Positions 28,396-37,076 of a stretch of 64,000 nucleotides of DNA are shown here, one piece after another; position 1 is the stretch's first letter; each line of letters begins with the position of its first letter. Position numbers and translations under genes: made by a program. The stretch covers positions 3,800,852-3,864,851 of the forward strand of contig NZ_CP107031.2 in the NCBI RefSeq assembly GCF_027474845.2, in the 5' to 3' direction. This DNA is from Maribacter aestuarii (lineage in GTDB: Bacteria > Bacteroidota > Bacteroidia > Flavobacteriales > Flavobacteriaceae). The notes beneath the pieces are model-generated. The model ran no database searches. It was not told where the DNA came from and saw only the letters and a program-made list of their open reading frames with translations.

Positions 28396-29760
28396 ATGTA
28401 TTCGATACTGGATATTGAAACAACTGGGGGGAAATATAACGAAGAAGGGATAACCGAAATCGCTATACACAGGTTTGATGGGCAAAAAGTGGTGGATAAG
28501 TTTATTAGTTTGGTAAACCCAGAAAAAGACATTCAACCCTTTGTGGTGAACCTTACTGGCATCAACAATAAGATGCTTAGGACCGCCCCGAAATTTCATG
28601 AGGTTGCCAAGAGAATAGTGGAAATTACCCAGGACACCGTAATCGTTGCCCACAATGCGCAATTTGACTACCGCATCCTAAGAACCGAATTTAGACGGCT
28701 CGGCTACAATTTTGAGCGCAAAACCCTATGCACAGTAGATTTATCCAAGGCATTATTACCAGATGCTGAATCTTACAGCCTTGGCAAATTGGTACGTTCC
28801 CTGGGGATTCCAGTAAGTGACCGTCACAGGGCCAATGGGGACGCGTTGGCAACCATTAAACTGTTTAAGCTATTACTGAACAAAGATTCCGAGAAAACAA
28901 TCATAAAGGAAGTTATTCGTAAAGAAACTCAAGGCGAACTTTCGGAAAAACAACTGGATATCGTTCGGAGTATGCCCAATGAAACGGGAGTGTTTTATGC
29001 ACATAATAAAGATGGTGAAGTTATCTATTTGAGCAAGAGCACGAACATTAAAAAAAGGGTCAATCAGTTATTCACAAGAAGTAGTACAAAATTCCGAAAA
29101 TTGATAAAGGAAACCAAAAAGGTGACCTTTGAGCAAACGGGAAGTGAACTCGTGGCATTATTAAAGGAACATCAAGAACTTATAAGGAACAGACCCAAAT
29201 ACAATATCATTCCCAAAAAGCGAATGTTCTCCCATGTGTTGTGCAGTTCTAAGAACGAAAATGGGTATAGAGAACTGAGAGTGCTACCTAATCGCGAATG
29301 TAAGGATAGGCTGGGGGTATTCAATGGTGTATTCAGTGCTAAAAACCATTTATACAAAATTACTGAAGAGTTTAAGCTTTGTGACAAGCTCAATGGTATT
29401 AGCAAAGCGAAGAAGAACTGTTCCAAATACGAAAAGGGAGAATGTTTCGGCGCTTGTATTCGAAAAGAGGATGTAAGCAATTATAACCAGCGCGTACATG
29501 AGGCCGTTGCAAAATATAGCTTGAGGGATAAGAATGTACTCTTAGTGGACAAAGGGCGAGAGATTGGAGAATATAGCGCAATCCTCGTAAAAAAAGGATC
29601 CTTAGTAGGTACCGGCTATTACGATTTGAACCATCAAATAAATAATATTCATATCTTAGAAAGCCTTATTACACCAATGGACGGCACCGAAAATGCCAAT
29701 TTTATCCTAGAATCATACTTAAGGAAAAAAAGGATTTTGAAAACTATTCAACTTAATTGA
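28396..29760 (+). CDS. DnaQ-type exonuclease fused to a GIY-YIG/UvrC-like domain
   Basis: The first 160 residues are a DEDDh 3'-5' exonuclease: YSILDIETTGG, HNAQFDYRIL and HRANGDAL supply the metal-binding residues. Residues of about 190-300 form a UvrC-type GIY-YIG domain (NETGVFYAHNKDGEVIYLSKSTNIKKRV). The remainder resembles the Cys-containing middle of Cho/UvrC, with a CSKYEKGECFGAC cluster that could hold a metal. Such fusions occur in Bacteroidota and probably act in DNA repair as a Cho-like incision enzyme with an added exonuclease. The GIY-YIG motif is altered to FYAH/IYLS, so catalysis there should be checked. Confidence 0.85.
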   Translation: MYSILDIETTGGKYNEEGITEIAIHRFDGQKVVDKFISLVNPEKDIQPFVVNLTGINNKMLRTAPKFHEVAKRIVEITQDTVIVAHNAQFDYRILRTEFRRLGYNFERKTLCTVDLSKALLPDAESYSLGKLVRSLGIPVSDRHRANGDALATIKLFKLLLNKDSEKTIIKEVIRKETQGELSEKQLDIVRSMPNETGVFYAHNKDGEVIYLSKSTNIKKRVNQLFTRSSTKFRKLIKETKKVTFEQTGSELVALLKEHQELIRNRPKYNIIPKKRMFSHVLCSSKNENGYRELRVLPNRECKDRLGVFNGVFSAKNHLYKITEEFKLCDKLNGISKAKKNCSKYEKGECFGACIRKEDVSNYNQRVHEAVAKYSLRDKNVLLVDKGREIGEYSAILVKKGSLVGTGYYDLNHQINNIHILESLITPMDGTENANFILESYLRKKRILKTIQLN

Positions 29761-29766
29761 CCTGAA

Positions 29767-30621
29767 GTGAGCAAGCAAAAGCCACAGGCAGAATGGAAGC
29801 TTAAACTTCATGAGATAATCTATGAAGCGGATACTCCAATGGGTAAGTTGTTTGACATTTTGCTCTTTATCATCATTATTTTCAGCGTTATTCTGATAAT
29901 GCTAGAGAGTGTTAAGGAAATTGATGCGGAATACCATGGAGTTCTTTTGACACTGGAATGGATTGTAACTATCTTTTTTACGGTAGAATATATTGCCCGG
30001 ATCATCTGCATTAGAAAACCAACGAGCTACATATTCAGTTTTTATGGCATCATCGATTTTCTTTCCACCATACCATTATATCTATCTTATATCTTGGCCG
30101 GTTCTCAAGTTCTTTTAGCGGTTAGGGCATTTCGATTGTTAAGGGTATTTAGAATTTTGAAGCTTGTCCAATTTTTAGGTGAGGCCTCACAACTTAAAAA
30201 GGCACTGAAAGCAAGCAGGGCAAAGATTACCGTTTTCTTGTTCGCTGTATTGATAGTTTCCGTAATGCTTGGTACGCTTATGTATATTGTAGAGGGCGAT
30301 GAAGCAGGTTTCACGAGTATCCCTACGAGTATATATTGGACCATCGTTACATTGACCACCGTGGGTTACGGAGATATTGCACCCATCACTCCACAGGGGC
30401 AGTTGATTGCAACGATAATTATGCTTTTGGGTTATGGGATAATTGCAGTACCCACAGGCATTGTTACAGTTGAGTTTGGTAAACAGGGTAAGGGTAAAAC
30501 CGACGGTAATGTACAGCAATATGTTCATGTGAACACTCAAGCTTGCCCCAACTGCAGCAAAGAAGGGCATAGGGATGATGCCACGCATTGTTATAATTGC
30601 GGGAGTGTATTAAATGAATAA
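29767..30621 (+). CDS. Voltage-gated-type potassium channel with a C-terminal zinc ribbon
   Basis: The 284-residue protein has six hydrophobic helices. A Kv-like voltage-sensor helix contains RAFRLLRVFRILKL, with regularly spaced Arg, and the pore loop carries the K+ selectivity filter TTVGYGD. The last 25 residues hold CPNCS...CYNCG, a four-Cys zinc ribbon in the cytoplasm that is unusual for a channel. The start is GTG at 29767, 6 bp after the nuclease gene. It shares an ATGAATAA overlap with miaA. Confidence 0.85.
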   Translation: MSKQKPQAEWKLKLHEIIYEADTPMGKLFDILLFIIIIFSVILIMLESVKEIDAEYHGVLLTLEWIVTIFFTVEYIARIICIRKPTSYIFSFYGIIDFLSTIPLYLSYILAGSQVLLAVRAFRLLRVFRILKLVQFLGEASQLKKALKASRAKITVFLFAVLIVSVMLGTLMYIVEGDEAGFTSIPTSIYWTIVTLTTVGYGDIAPITPQGQLIATIIMLLGYGIIAVPTGIVTVEFGKQGKGKTDGNVQQYVHVNTQACPNCSKEGHRDDATHCYNCGSVLNE

Positions 30622-31532
30622 TATCCTAATCTCCATAACAGGTCCAACAGGCATTGGTAAGACCAAGTTGGCCGTATTACTGGCCCAACATTTTAACACG
30701 GAAATCATATCTGCCGATTCCAGACAGTTTTATAAAGAAATGACCATAGGTACAGCCGTTCCTAGCAAAGAAGAGCTTACTGCTGCACCACATCATTTTG
30801 TACAGCATTTGAGTATTAAGGAGTCTTATTCTGTGGGTGACTTTGAACGGGATGTCATTACAAAATTGGAGCAATTATTTGAAACCAAGGAATATGTCAT
30901 AATGGTTGGTGGCAGTGGCCTGTATTGTGATGCCGTAATTTCTGGTTTGGACAGATTCCCAGTAGTAGATTCAAATATAAGAAGAGATTTAAATAAGGAA
31001 CTCAAAGATAATGGTATCGCTAGCCTACAAAAAAAGCTAGCATCGTTGGATCCAGAATACTTTAAAATAGTTGATTCCAATAATCCGCACCGATTAATAC
31101 GAGCATTGGAAATATGTATTGGAACGGGAAAACCCTACTCTTCATTTTTAAACAAAAAGAAACCAAAAAGGAACTTCATGGTATTGAATGTGGGTCTCAC
31201 TGCGGACAGAAAGATAGTATACGACCGAATAAATACCCGCGTAGATGTAATGATTGCGGAAGGTTTGGTAGAAGAAGCGAAAAAATTATTTCCTTTTAAA
31301 GAGTTGAATGCCTTACAAACAGTAGGATACAAGGAGCTCTTCAAATATTTTGAAGGAACCCTAGATTTGGAATTTGCGATAGCTGAAATAAAAAAATACC
31401 CGGCGATTTGCCAAACGACAAGTTACTTGGTTCAAAAAAAGCCAAAATATGCTATGGCTCAATTTTGATTACAACAAACAGGAGGCCATTCAACAAATTG
31501 AAGAAAAACTAAGTGAGCTTAAAAATGAATAA
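30614..31532 (+). pseudogene. miaA: tRNA dimethylallyltransferase MiaA, reading frame broken at a 7-A run
   Basis: MiaA adds the isopentenyl group to A37 of tRNAs reading UNN codons. The open frame from ATG 30614 carries the P-loop GPTGIGKTKL, DSRQFYKEM and VGGSGLYCDAV. After AIAEIKK near 31396 it leaves the family sequence and stops at 31468. In the +1 (or -2) frame the expected C-terminus continues as NTRRFAKRQVTWFKKSQN and runs to TAA at 31530-31532. The break falls in a run of seven As at 31390-31396. A length of about 305 residues for the joined protein fits MiaA. The cause may be a sequencing error; a real mutation would probably disable the enzyme. Confidence 0.85.
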
Positions 31533-32019
31533 TGATGTGATCATATTTGTCATGGGAGTTTCTGGTAGTGGGAAATCTACTATTGGTAAACTCTTGGCAG
31601 AAAGGTTGGACTACCCCTTCTTTGACGGAGACGATTTTCACCCCAAGGCCAATATAGAAAAAATGGCGCAAGGAAAACCCCTTAATGATACGGATAGAAA
31701 GAGTTGGTTGGAGCGGCTGAATCGATTGTCCATTGAACATAAAAACAAAGGTGCCGTAATTGCCTGTTCCGCGTTGAAGGAATCGTACCGGCAGACACTT
31801 TCCAAGCATCTAAACGAAAATTGTCGCTTTGTATATCTAGAAGGAAGCATGGATGAAATTAATCAGCGATTGGCACAACGAACCGATCATTTTATGCCAC
31901 CGGCACTTTTAAAATCACAGTTTGAAACCCTAGAGGTTCCTAAAAATGCCATTAGAGTGTCAATTAACAATTCCCCCGAAAAAATCGTGAATACTGTTGT
32001 AAAAGTGTTAGAAACGTAA
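31525..32019 (+). CDS. gntK: Gluconokinase (GntK-like, P-loop kinase)
   Basis: A 164-residue kinase of the GntK/IdnK family that phosphorylates gluconate to 6-phosphogluconate. The P-loop is GVSGSGKSTIG near residue 10. Recognisable parts are FFDGDDFHPKANIEKMAQGKPLNDTDR and CSALKESYRQTL, both standard for gluconokinase. The ATG at 31525 is preferred over GTG at 31513. It overlaps the restored end of miaA by 8 bp (ATGAATAA). The gene ends the operon and is followed by a terminator. Confidence 0.9.
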   Translation: MNNDVIIFVMGVSGSGKSTIGKLLAERLDYPFFDGDDFHPKANIEKMAQGKPLNDTDRKSWLERLNRLSIEHKNKGAVIACSALKESYRQTLSKHLNENCRFVYLEGSMDEINQRLAQRTDHFMPPALLKSQFETLEVPKNAIRVSINNSPEKIVNTVVKVLET

Positions 32020-32046
32020 AAAGCATCCAACTAAGGATGCTTTCTA
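32018..32046 (+). terminator. Intrinsic terminator after the operon
   Basis: AAAGCATCC and GGATGCTTT pair over a 6-base loop and are followed by a short T-rich stretch. The flanks are A-rich upstream, so it may also act on the opposite strand. Confidence 0.75.
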
Positions 32047-32066
32047 ACTTTTAAGAACCTCAAAGG

Positions 32067-32780
32067 TCATTCGTCCTCATTTTTTATGACCAAACGGAAA
32101 CCTTCTCCATGAATGTTCAGTATTTCCACAGTATCGTCACGCTTTAGATACTTACGTAATTTGGCGATATACACATCCATACTTCTTGATGTGAAGTAAT
32201 TATCGTCTCTCCAAATTTTTGTGAGTGCTAATTCCCTAGGCATCAAATCATTTTCATGTAAGGCCAACAAGCGTAATAATTCATTTTCTTTTGGAGACAA
32301 CTTAATGACTTCCTCGTCCTTATATTTTAAGAACCTTAATTTTGAATTTAAGTGAAAACCACCAATTTTAAATTCAAATTTCTTACTATCAGCTAAACTA
32401 TTAGATGCTTTTCTTTGAAGTATTGCTTTAAGTTTCATTAGAAGCACCTCAGAGTCAAACGGTTTGTTCAGATAATCGTCCGCACCGGCTTTGTATCCTT
32501 TTAAAACATCTTCCTTCATAGTCTTGGCGGTTAAAAAAACGATTGGAACATTCTCATTCTTCTCCCTAATTTCTTTGGCGAGGGTAAAACCATCTTTATA
32601 GGGCATCATTACATCTAGGATACAAATGTCATAATTGTCCTTTTTAAACTTCTCAAATCCCTCCATGCCGTTTTTAGCTAGGGTAACATCAAAGTCGTTC
32701 ATGGACAAATAATCCTTAAGTACGATGCCAAAATTTGGGTCATCTTCTACTAATAAAATCTTCTTATTTATTGTTTCCAT
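32067..32780 (-). CDS. OmpR-family response regulator (RprY-like)
   Basis: The 237-residue regulator has a receiver domain with acidic pair VEDDPNFG near residue 10, the phospho-acceptor Asp in DICILDVMMPYKDG and the switch Lys in LNKPFDSE. A winged-helix DNA-binding domain follows from about residue 140, with LSPKENELLRLL and SRSMDVYIAKLRKYL. It lies 5 bp downstream of the kinase gene. The pairing resembles the Bacteroides rprX/rprY system, for which I suggest the same name type without firm proof. Confidence 0.9.
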   Translation of the reverse strand: METINKKILLVEDDPNFGIVLKDYLSMNDFDVTLAKNGMEGFEKFKKDNYDICILDVMMPYKDGFTLAKEIREKNENVPIVFLTAKTMKEDVLKGYKAGADDYLNKPFDSEVLLMKLKAILQRKASNSLADSKKFEFKIGGFHLNSKLRFLKYKDEEVIKLSPKENELLRLLALHENDLMPRELALTKIWRDDNYFTSRSMDVYIAKLRKYLKRDDTVEILNIHGEGFRLVIKNEDE

Positions 32781-32785
32781 TATTG

Positions 32786-34366
32786 TTAAATTAAAGGCAG
32801 TTTAATGTAAAAAGTACTTCCTTTTCCTTTTTCACTTTCCGCATATACTTCACCTTGGTGATCATCTACTATTTTTTTTACGTAGGCCAACCCTAATCCG
32901 TGACCTTTTACGTTGTGAATATCTCCTGTGTGTTCTCTATAAAATTTTTCAAAAACCCTTTTTAGAACCGCTTTACTCATGCCAGCACCTTGATCTCTTA
33001 CTTTTATAATTATAAAATTCTTGGCCTTCTCTGTAAAAACATCAATTTTTGGTGCCTTAGGGGAATATTTGATGGCATTATCCAACATGTTCACGACAAC
33101 GTTGGTCAAATGCATTTCATTAGCCAATACTTCCGAACGTTCAGCCTCTAAGTGCGTATTAATATAACCACCCTTATCAGCAACGATTAACTCCACATGT
33201 GTAATGGCGTCTTTTATGATGTCGTGTGCGTCTACCCTATCCTTACTTATGTCCAATTGGTTTTTCTCCAGTTTGGAGATCCGCAAGACATTTTCCACTT
33301 GGGCATGCATTCGTTTATTTTCGTCCCGGATCATCTGTAAATAACGAGAGACCTTTTCCTTGTCACCGATTATCTTCGGGTTCTTAATAGCTTCTACTGC
33401 CAAGTTGATAGTAGCTATCGGTGTTTTGAACTCGTGTGTCATATTGTTGATGAAATCCGTTTTGATTTCCGAAATCTGCTTTTGCCTTATAAGCTGATAG
33501 ATAGCGCCGGAATAGGCCACCACTATAATCAAGGTAAACAATAAGGATAACAACGCAAGACCCAGTATTGACTGCACCAGAAAACGCTTCTTCTTTGGAA
33601 AGGAGACCAAGAGATCAAAAGTGGAATTTCCCTCAATATCCGTAAACATATGTGCCTTGTAGACGTTAGTCTCGGAATACTTGAACTTTCTGGATTTTAC
33701 TTTAGTTGGAAGTCCATTGCTATAAACCCCATATTCAAAATCGATATCCACTCCCCTATTTTCCAGTTCTCGCTGTACCAAAAGTTCTATCTCCTGTTTG
33801 GAAACACGTTTATGGATAGGCACCCGTTTTGCGTATGTGCCAAAAACATCTTCCATAGCGGCTTTCTCCATGGCCGAAAGACCTCCTATTTTCTCAATAC
33901 GCTGAATAGGGTCTAAACGATAACTCTTACCGTCTAAATCGTAGTCCTCCTTAAAGACCGAAGTTGTCCGTTTGCTGGTATAATTTTTAATGACAGTGGT
34001 ATCACCACCATCACCATTATCAAAGAACGTAGAGGAAATGCCATAATCCTCTTCTAAAATACCATGTTCGTAAAGCAGTATTTCATTGGAATTGACATCC
34101 CTATTAATAAAAAAGAAGTTAGTGAATTGAGTTCCCTTTAAATCCCCTACACTATCCTTAGCCCGGAGGTATCTATCAAAATAGTTTTTCCTCTCCCGCT
34201 CTTCAATTTTCAGCGTAACGCTATTTAAAGCCTCTGAAACGATGTTAGAAAACTGTTCCTCCTTATCCTCGACCGATTTTTTAATCCAAAAACTTTGAAC
34301 AAAAATCAATCCTATAAGCGACAAGCTCATCAGGATAACTAAGAGCACGAATAACCTCTTGTTCAT
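32786..34366 (-). CDS. Membrane sensor histidine kinase (RprX-like)
   Basis: The 526-residue kinase has an N-terminal membrane helix (about 6-27), a periplasmic sensor of about 235 residues and a second helix (about 266-290, ILGLALLSLLFTLIIVVAYSG). The phosphorylated His is in NNMTHEFKTPIATI. The ATPase domain has NMLDNAIKYSP, DQGAGMS, FEKFYRE and GHGLGLAYVKKI. It signals to the OmpR-type regulator encoded just downstream. Two copies of ATGTTAAAATT, 60 bp apart at 34370 and 34430, and a TTAAC-N6-GTTAA repeat at 34421-34436 lie in its leader. Confidence 0.9.
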   Translation of the reverse strand: MNKRLFVLLVILMSLSLIGLIFVQSFWIKKSVEDKEEQFSNIVSEALNSVTLKIEERERKNYFDRYLRAKDSVGDLKGTQFTNFFFINRDVNSNEILLYEHGILEEDYGISSTFFDNGDGGDTTVIKNYTSKRTTSVFKEDYDLDGKSYRLDPIQRIEKIGGLSAMEKAAMEDVFGTYAKRVPIHKRVSKQEIELLVQRELENRGVDIDFEYGVYSNGLPTKVKSRKFKYSETNVYKAHMFTDIEGNSTFDLLVSFPKKKRFLVQSILGLALLSLLFTLIIVVAYSGAIYQLIRQKQISEIKTDFINNMTHEFKTPIATINLAVEAIKNPKIIGDKEKVSRYLQMIRDENKRMHAQVENVLRISKLEKNQLDISKDRVDAHDIIKDAITHVELIVADKGGYINTHLEAERSEVLANEMHLTNVVVNMLDNAIKYSPKAPKIDVFTEKAKNFIIIKVRDQGAGMSKAVLKRVFEKFYREHTGDIHNVKGHGLGLAYVKKIVDDHQGEVYAESEKGKGSTFYIKLPLI

Positions 34367-34369
34367 TTT

Positions 34370-34440
34370 ATGTTAAAATTAAATATTTAGTAGGTAGTGC
34401 CTTGTACGTTTAACCTAACCTTAACAAAAATGTTAAAATT
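34370..34440. promoter_or_regulatory. Repeats in the leader of the two-component operon
   Basis: ATGTTAAAATT occurs at 34370-34380 and again at 34430-34440, in direct orientation. Around the second, TTAAC-N6-GTTAA is an inverted repeat at 34421-34436. The region is AT-rich, so chance cannot be excluded, but the placement upstream of a regulator operon suits autoregulation. Confidence 0.3.
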
Positions 34441-34449
34441 TGGTAAGCC

Positions 34450-35034
34450 TTAGCAATATTCAAGGATAGCGGAGTTTAACTCCCCAACTTTTACCCTTGT
34501 TTCTTCCAAATTGATATTTTCTATTACAAAATCCGCCAATTCTATTTTTTTAGAATCTTCTAATTGATTATCCATCCTTGCTATTATGGCTTTTCTATCG
34601 GCACCGTCCCTATCCATTACACGCTTGATACGGACTTCTACCGGGGCTGTTACCAATATAGTTTTATCATAGAAATCCATGGCTTTGTTCTCAAAAAGAA
34701 GTGCCGTTTCCTGGACGACGTAGGGGGCATCCTGTTTATCCACCCATTTGAGGAAATGTTTCCTAACTGCCGGATGAACAAGCTCATTTAGTTTGTTTAG
34801 CATCGTTTTGTCCCCGAAGACTGATTGGGCAATGTACGGACGATTTAATTTGTCCCCGAGATATGCCTCCTCACCAAATAAATCACGTATTCCTTTCCTT
34901 AATTTTTTGGAGGATTCCATCAACTTTTTTGCCCACATATCGGAGTTGTATACCGGAACTCCTAATTCGGTAAAGAAACTGCCCACTTTGGTTTTTCCAC
35001 TACCTATACCACCCGTTAACCCAACAATCATCAT
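34450..35034 (-). CDS. coaE: Dephospho-CoA kinase
   Basis: CoaE performs the last step of coenzyme A synthesis. The 194 residues contain the P-loop GLTGGIGSGKT near residue 6, the VYNSDMWAKKLM segment that binds dephospho-CoA, and VQETALLFENKAMDFYDKTILVTAP. These are typical of the family of about 200 residues. Its ATG overlaps the stop of the YbbR gene upstream by 4 bp. The other CoA gene of the window, coaBC, lies about 6 kb away on the same strand. Confidence 0.94.
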   Translation of the reverse strand: MMIVGLTGGIGSGKTKVGSFFTELGVPVYNSDMWAKKLMESSKKLRKGIRDLFGEEAYLGDKLNRPYIAQSVFGDKTMLNKLNELVHPAVRKHFLKWVDKQDAPYVVQETALLFENKAMDFYDKTILVTAPVEVRIKRVMDRDGADRKAIIARMDNQLEDSKKIELADFVIENINLEETRVKVGELNSAILEYC

Positions 35035-35990
35035 TCCCTTAAGAGTATAAATTCTATTTCATTGACCAATAAACGGGCATTCTTAATGTCTTTCGGATAT
35101 TCTTCCAAGGTAATCGGCAAAGTATTATTGTCCGTTCCAGAAGCATTAGAATAATCAGCAACGACATGAAAATCAGTTGTTTCAAATTCCTTCATGTTTT
35201 CCAATTTACCTTGACAAAGTACTTGAACACTGCCCGGAAAGGTACGCACTTTCACATTATCCGGAAGGTTAACAACGGTTACGGGAACTTCTATGATATT
35301 TTCGGAAAATCGAAATACCTGCCCGGAAATTTCGACGGTATTAGACGAAAAGACTACGGTTTCCAAACTTTTAGGTTTAATCAAACCAACATTTTTCACA
35401 AAAGCGTTGTCCACATTTTTTAATTCCAGATAAGCCGTACGTATGCCGGTAATGGTATCTATTTCATTTTTTGCACCCGTTATTTCAATTTTGGACGGGC
35501 TTACCCTAATTGAGTCCTCTAACATGAAATTAGTGGCCAAACTAAAATTCACTCTTGGAATTACCGGAACCTCTTTGGTTACCAGCGTAGTAAAATTAAA
35601 AAATAAGGTGTCGTCCTCTATTTCCAACAAGGTCATTGAATTTGGTAATTGATCTTCAATTTGCTTACGGTATATATCCGGGGAAATGTAGTATATTGAA
35701 TCTTTACGTTTTAATTTAGACATATCTATGGAAACTTTCTTTTTTCGCAATTCAAACCCTAAAAATTGAAACCCTAAAGCCTGTAACCTAAGCTCTACGG
35801 TATTTTTGGGCTGATTAGTCAATAATAGCTCTTTGGGCGTATTAACATAATCCAGTTCGAAGTAGGTAGTACTGTTATAGGAAAATGACAGATTATTTAT
35901 AAACCAAGCAAGTGCAGAAAAAGCAAGAATTATCAGAAAAACTTTGACCTTTCTTTTTTTCAAACCCGAACGTATCCATTCTAAAACCAC
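35031..35990 (-). CDS. YbbR-domain (CdaR-like) protein
   Basis: A 319-residue protein with one N-terminal membrane helix (KVFLIILAFSALAWFINNLSF, about residues 14-34) followed by two or three YbbR-type beta domains outside the cytoplasm. Motif lines are VPVIPRVNFSLATNFMLEDSIRVSPSKIEITG and NIIEVPVTVVNLP. In Gram-positives such proteins regulate cyclic-di-AMP synthase CdaA; no cdaA gene adjoins here, so the role is uncertain. It touches the glycosyltransferase gene (one shared base) and coaE (4 bp), so they are co-transcribed. Confidence 0.82.
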   Translation of the reverse strand: MVLEWIRSGLKKRKVKVFLIILAFSALAWFINNLSFSYNSTTYFELDYVNTPKELLLTNQPKNTVELRLQALGFQFLGFELRKKKVSIDMSKLKRKDSIYYISPDIYRKQIEDQLPNSMTLLEIEDDTLFFNFTTLVTKEVPVIPRVNFSLATNFMLEDSIRVSPSKIEITGAKNEIDTITGIRTAYLELKNVDNAFVKNVGLIKPKSLETVVFSSNTVEISGQVFRFSENIIEVPVTVVNLPDNVKVRTFPGSVQVLCQGKLENMKEFETTDFHVVADYSNASGTDNNTLPITLEEYPKDIKNARLLVNEIEFILLRE

Positions 35991-37003
35991 TATTGCTTAT
36001 TTTTTTTGAAAAACAAATTTGGGAATATTGACTCTGGTGCTCTCTGCGTAAAGTTAAGGTAAAGGCTAGATTTCAAAAAACCGAACCCGTAACCAAAAAA
36101 CTGAATAACTACGGCCAACAGGGCCGTTAATGCTATAGGTATACTCCTAGTCTTAAGAAACGCATCCATAAACAAAAGAACAAAATAGCCGGCAAAAACC
36201 AGTATGGGCCACCATATATTCCAAAAAAGCAACATGACGGACACCAAAATCCCTAAAATAAAAAGTGACGGAAACCAGTAAGTCAACTTTGCGGTCTTTG
36301 GATGCCATTTGTTCAAAATTGGCCGGACCATACCGAATTTTTTTACCTGGATATAAAACTTTTTCCAGTCTATTCGTCGCTTATGATAAACAAAAGCATC
36401 CGGTATTAGTTTCGTCTCAAATCCGGCTTCCCAGATACGTATGGTTAAATCTGGGTCTTCCCCGGGATGAATATTTCCGTATCCCCCAACTTTTTCAAAA
36501 GCAAACTTTGAAATTCCCATATTAAAACTCCGCGGTTGAAACTTATCTACCGAGTTTTTCTTTCCCCTAATGCCACCTGTGGTCAAATAGGAGGTCATCG
36601 CATAATTTATTGCCTTTTGCACCAGCGTAAATGAGGGATGAGCCGCATCTGGCCCTCCATAACAATGCACAAAATCGTTCTCCAGATGTTTTTTTACTTC
36701 TGAAAGGTACTCAGGCGGCAGTATGCAGTCAGAATCCAGGATAATAAAGTAATTTCCTTTTGCCGCCCGCATCCCGTAATTTCTGGAATCTCCCGGACCT
36801 GAATTCGGTTTCTCGTAGTAAGAGATATTGAGTTGATCTGAAAACTGCCCAATGATATCCTTGGAAGATACGGTAGAGCCGTCCTCTACAATAACAATTT
36901 CGAACTCCTTTCCAAAAGTTTGCGCAATAAGACTATCTAAAAGCTCTCTAATCTCATTAGGCCTATTGAAAACCGGAACAATAAAAGAAAAATATAAATC
37001 CAT
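35990..37003 (-). CDS. Family 2 glycosyltransferase, membrane-bound
   Basis: The 337-residue enzyme starts with a GT-A fold: FSFIVPVFNRPNEIRELLDSL, a nucleotide-binding IVEDGS and LDSDCILPP, where DSD is the metal-binding motif. HPGEDPDLTIRIWEAG supplies the ED acceptor motif. Three hydrophobic helices lie near residues 240-320. The donor and acceptor are unknown; a role in polysaccharide or glycolipid assembly is likely. It is first in the cluster glycosyltransferase-YbbR-coaE. Confidence 0.88.
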   Translation of the reverse strand: MDLYFSFIVPVFNRPNEIRELLDSLIAQTFGKEFEIVIVEDGSTVSSKDIIGQFSDQLNISYYEKPNSGPGDSRNYGMRAAKGNYFIILDSDCILPPEYLSEVKKHLENDFVHCYGGPDAAHPSFTLVQKAINYAMTSYLTTGGIRGKKNSVDKFQPRSFNMGISKFAFEKVGGYGNIHPGEDPDLTIRIWEAGFETKLIPDAFVYHKRRIDWKKFYIQVKKFGMVRPILNKWHPKTAKLTYWFPSLFILGILVSVMLLFWNIWWPILVFAGYFVLLFMDAFLKTRSIPIALTALLAVVIQFFGYGFGFLKSSLYLNFTQRAPESIFPNLFFKKNKQ

Positions 37004-37076
37004 TGTTACTTTTCTTTATTTGAAAGCCCAGGTTTAAAAATCAAAAATTAATTTATTGATGGGGTTTTCGGCGATA

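Noticed and set aside
31390..31396. Programmed -1 frameshift (slippery A AAA AAA) in miaA
   Set aside because: A -1 shift leads to a frame reading IPGDLPND, not to the conserved NTRR frame, so the standard slippage does not restore MiaA.
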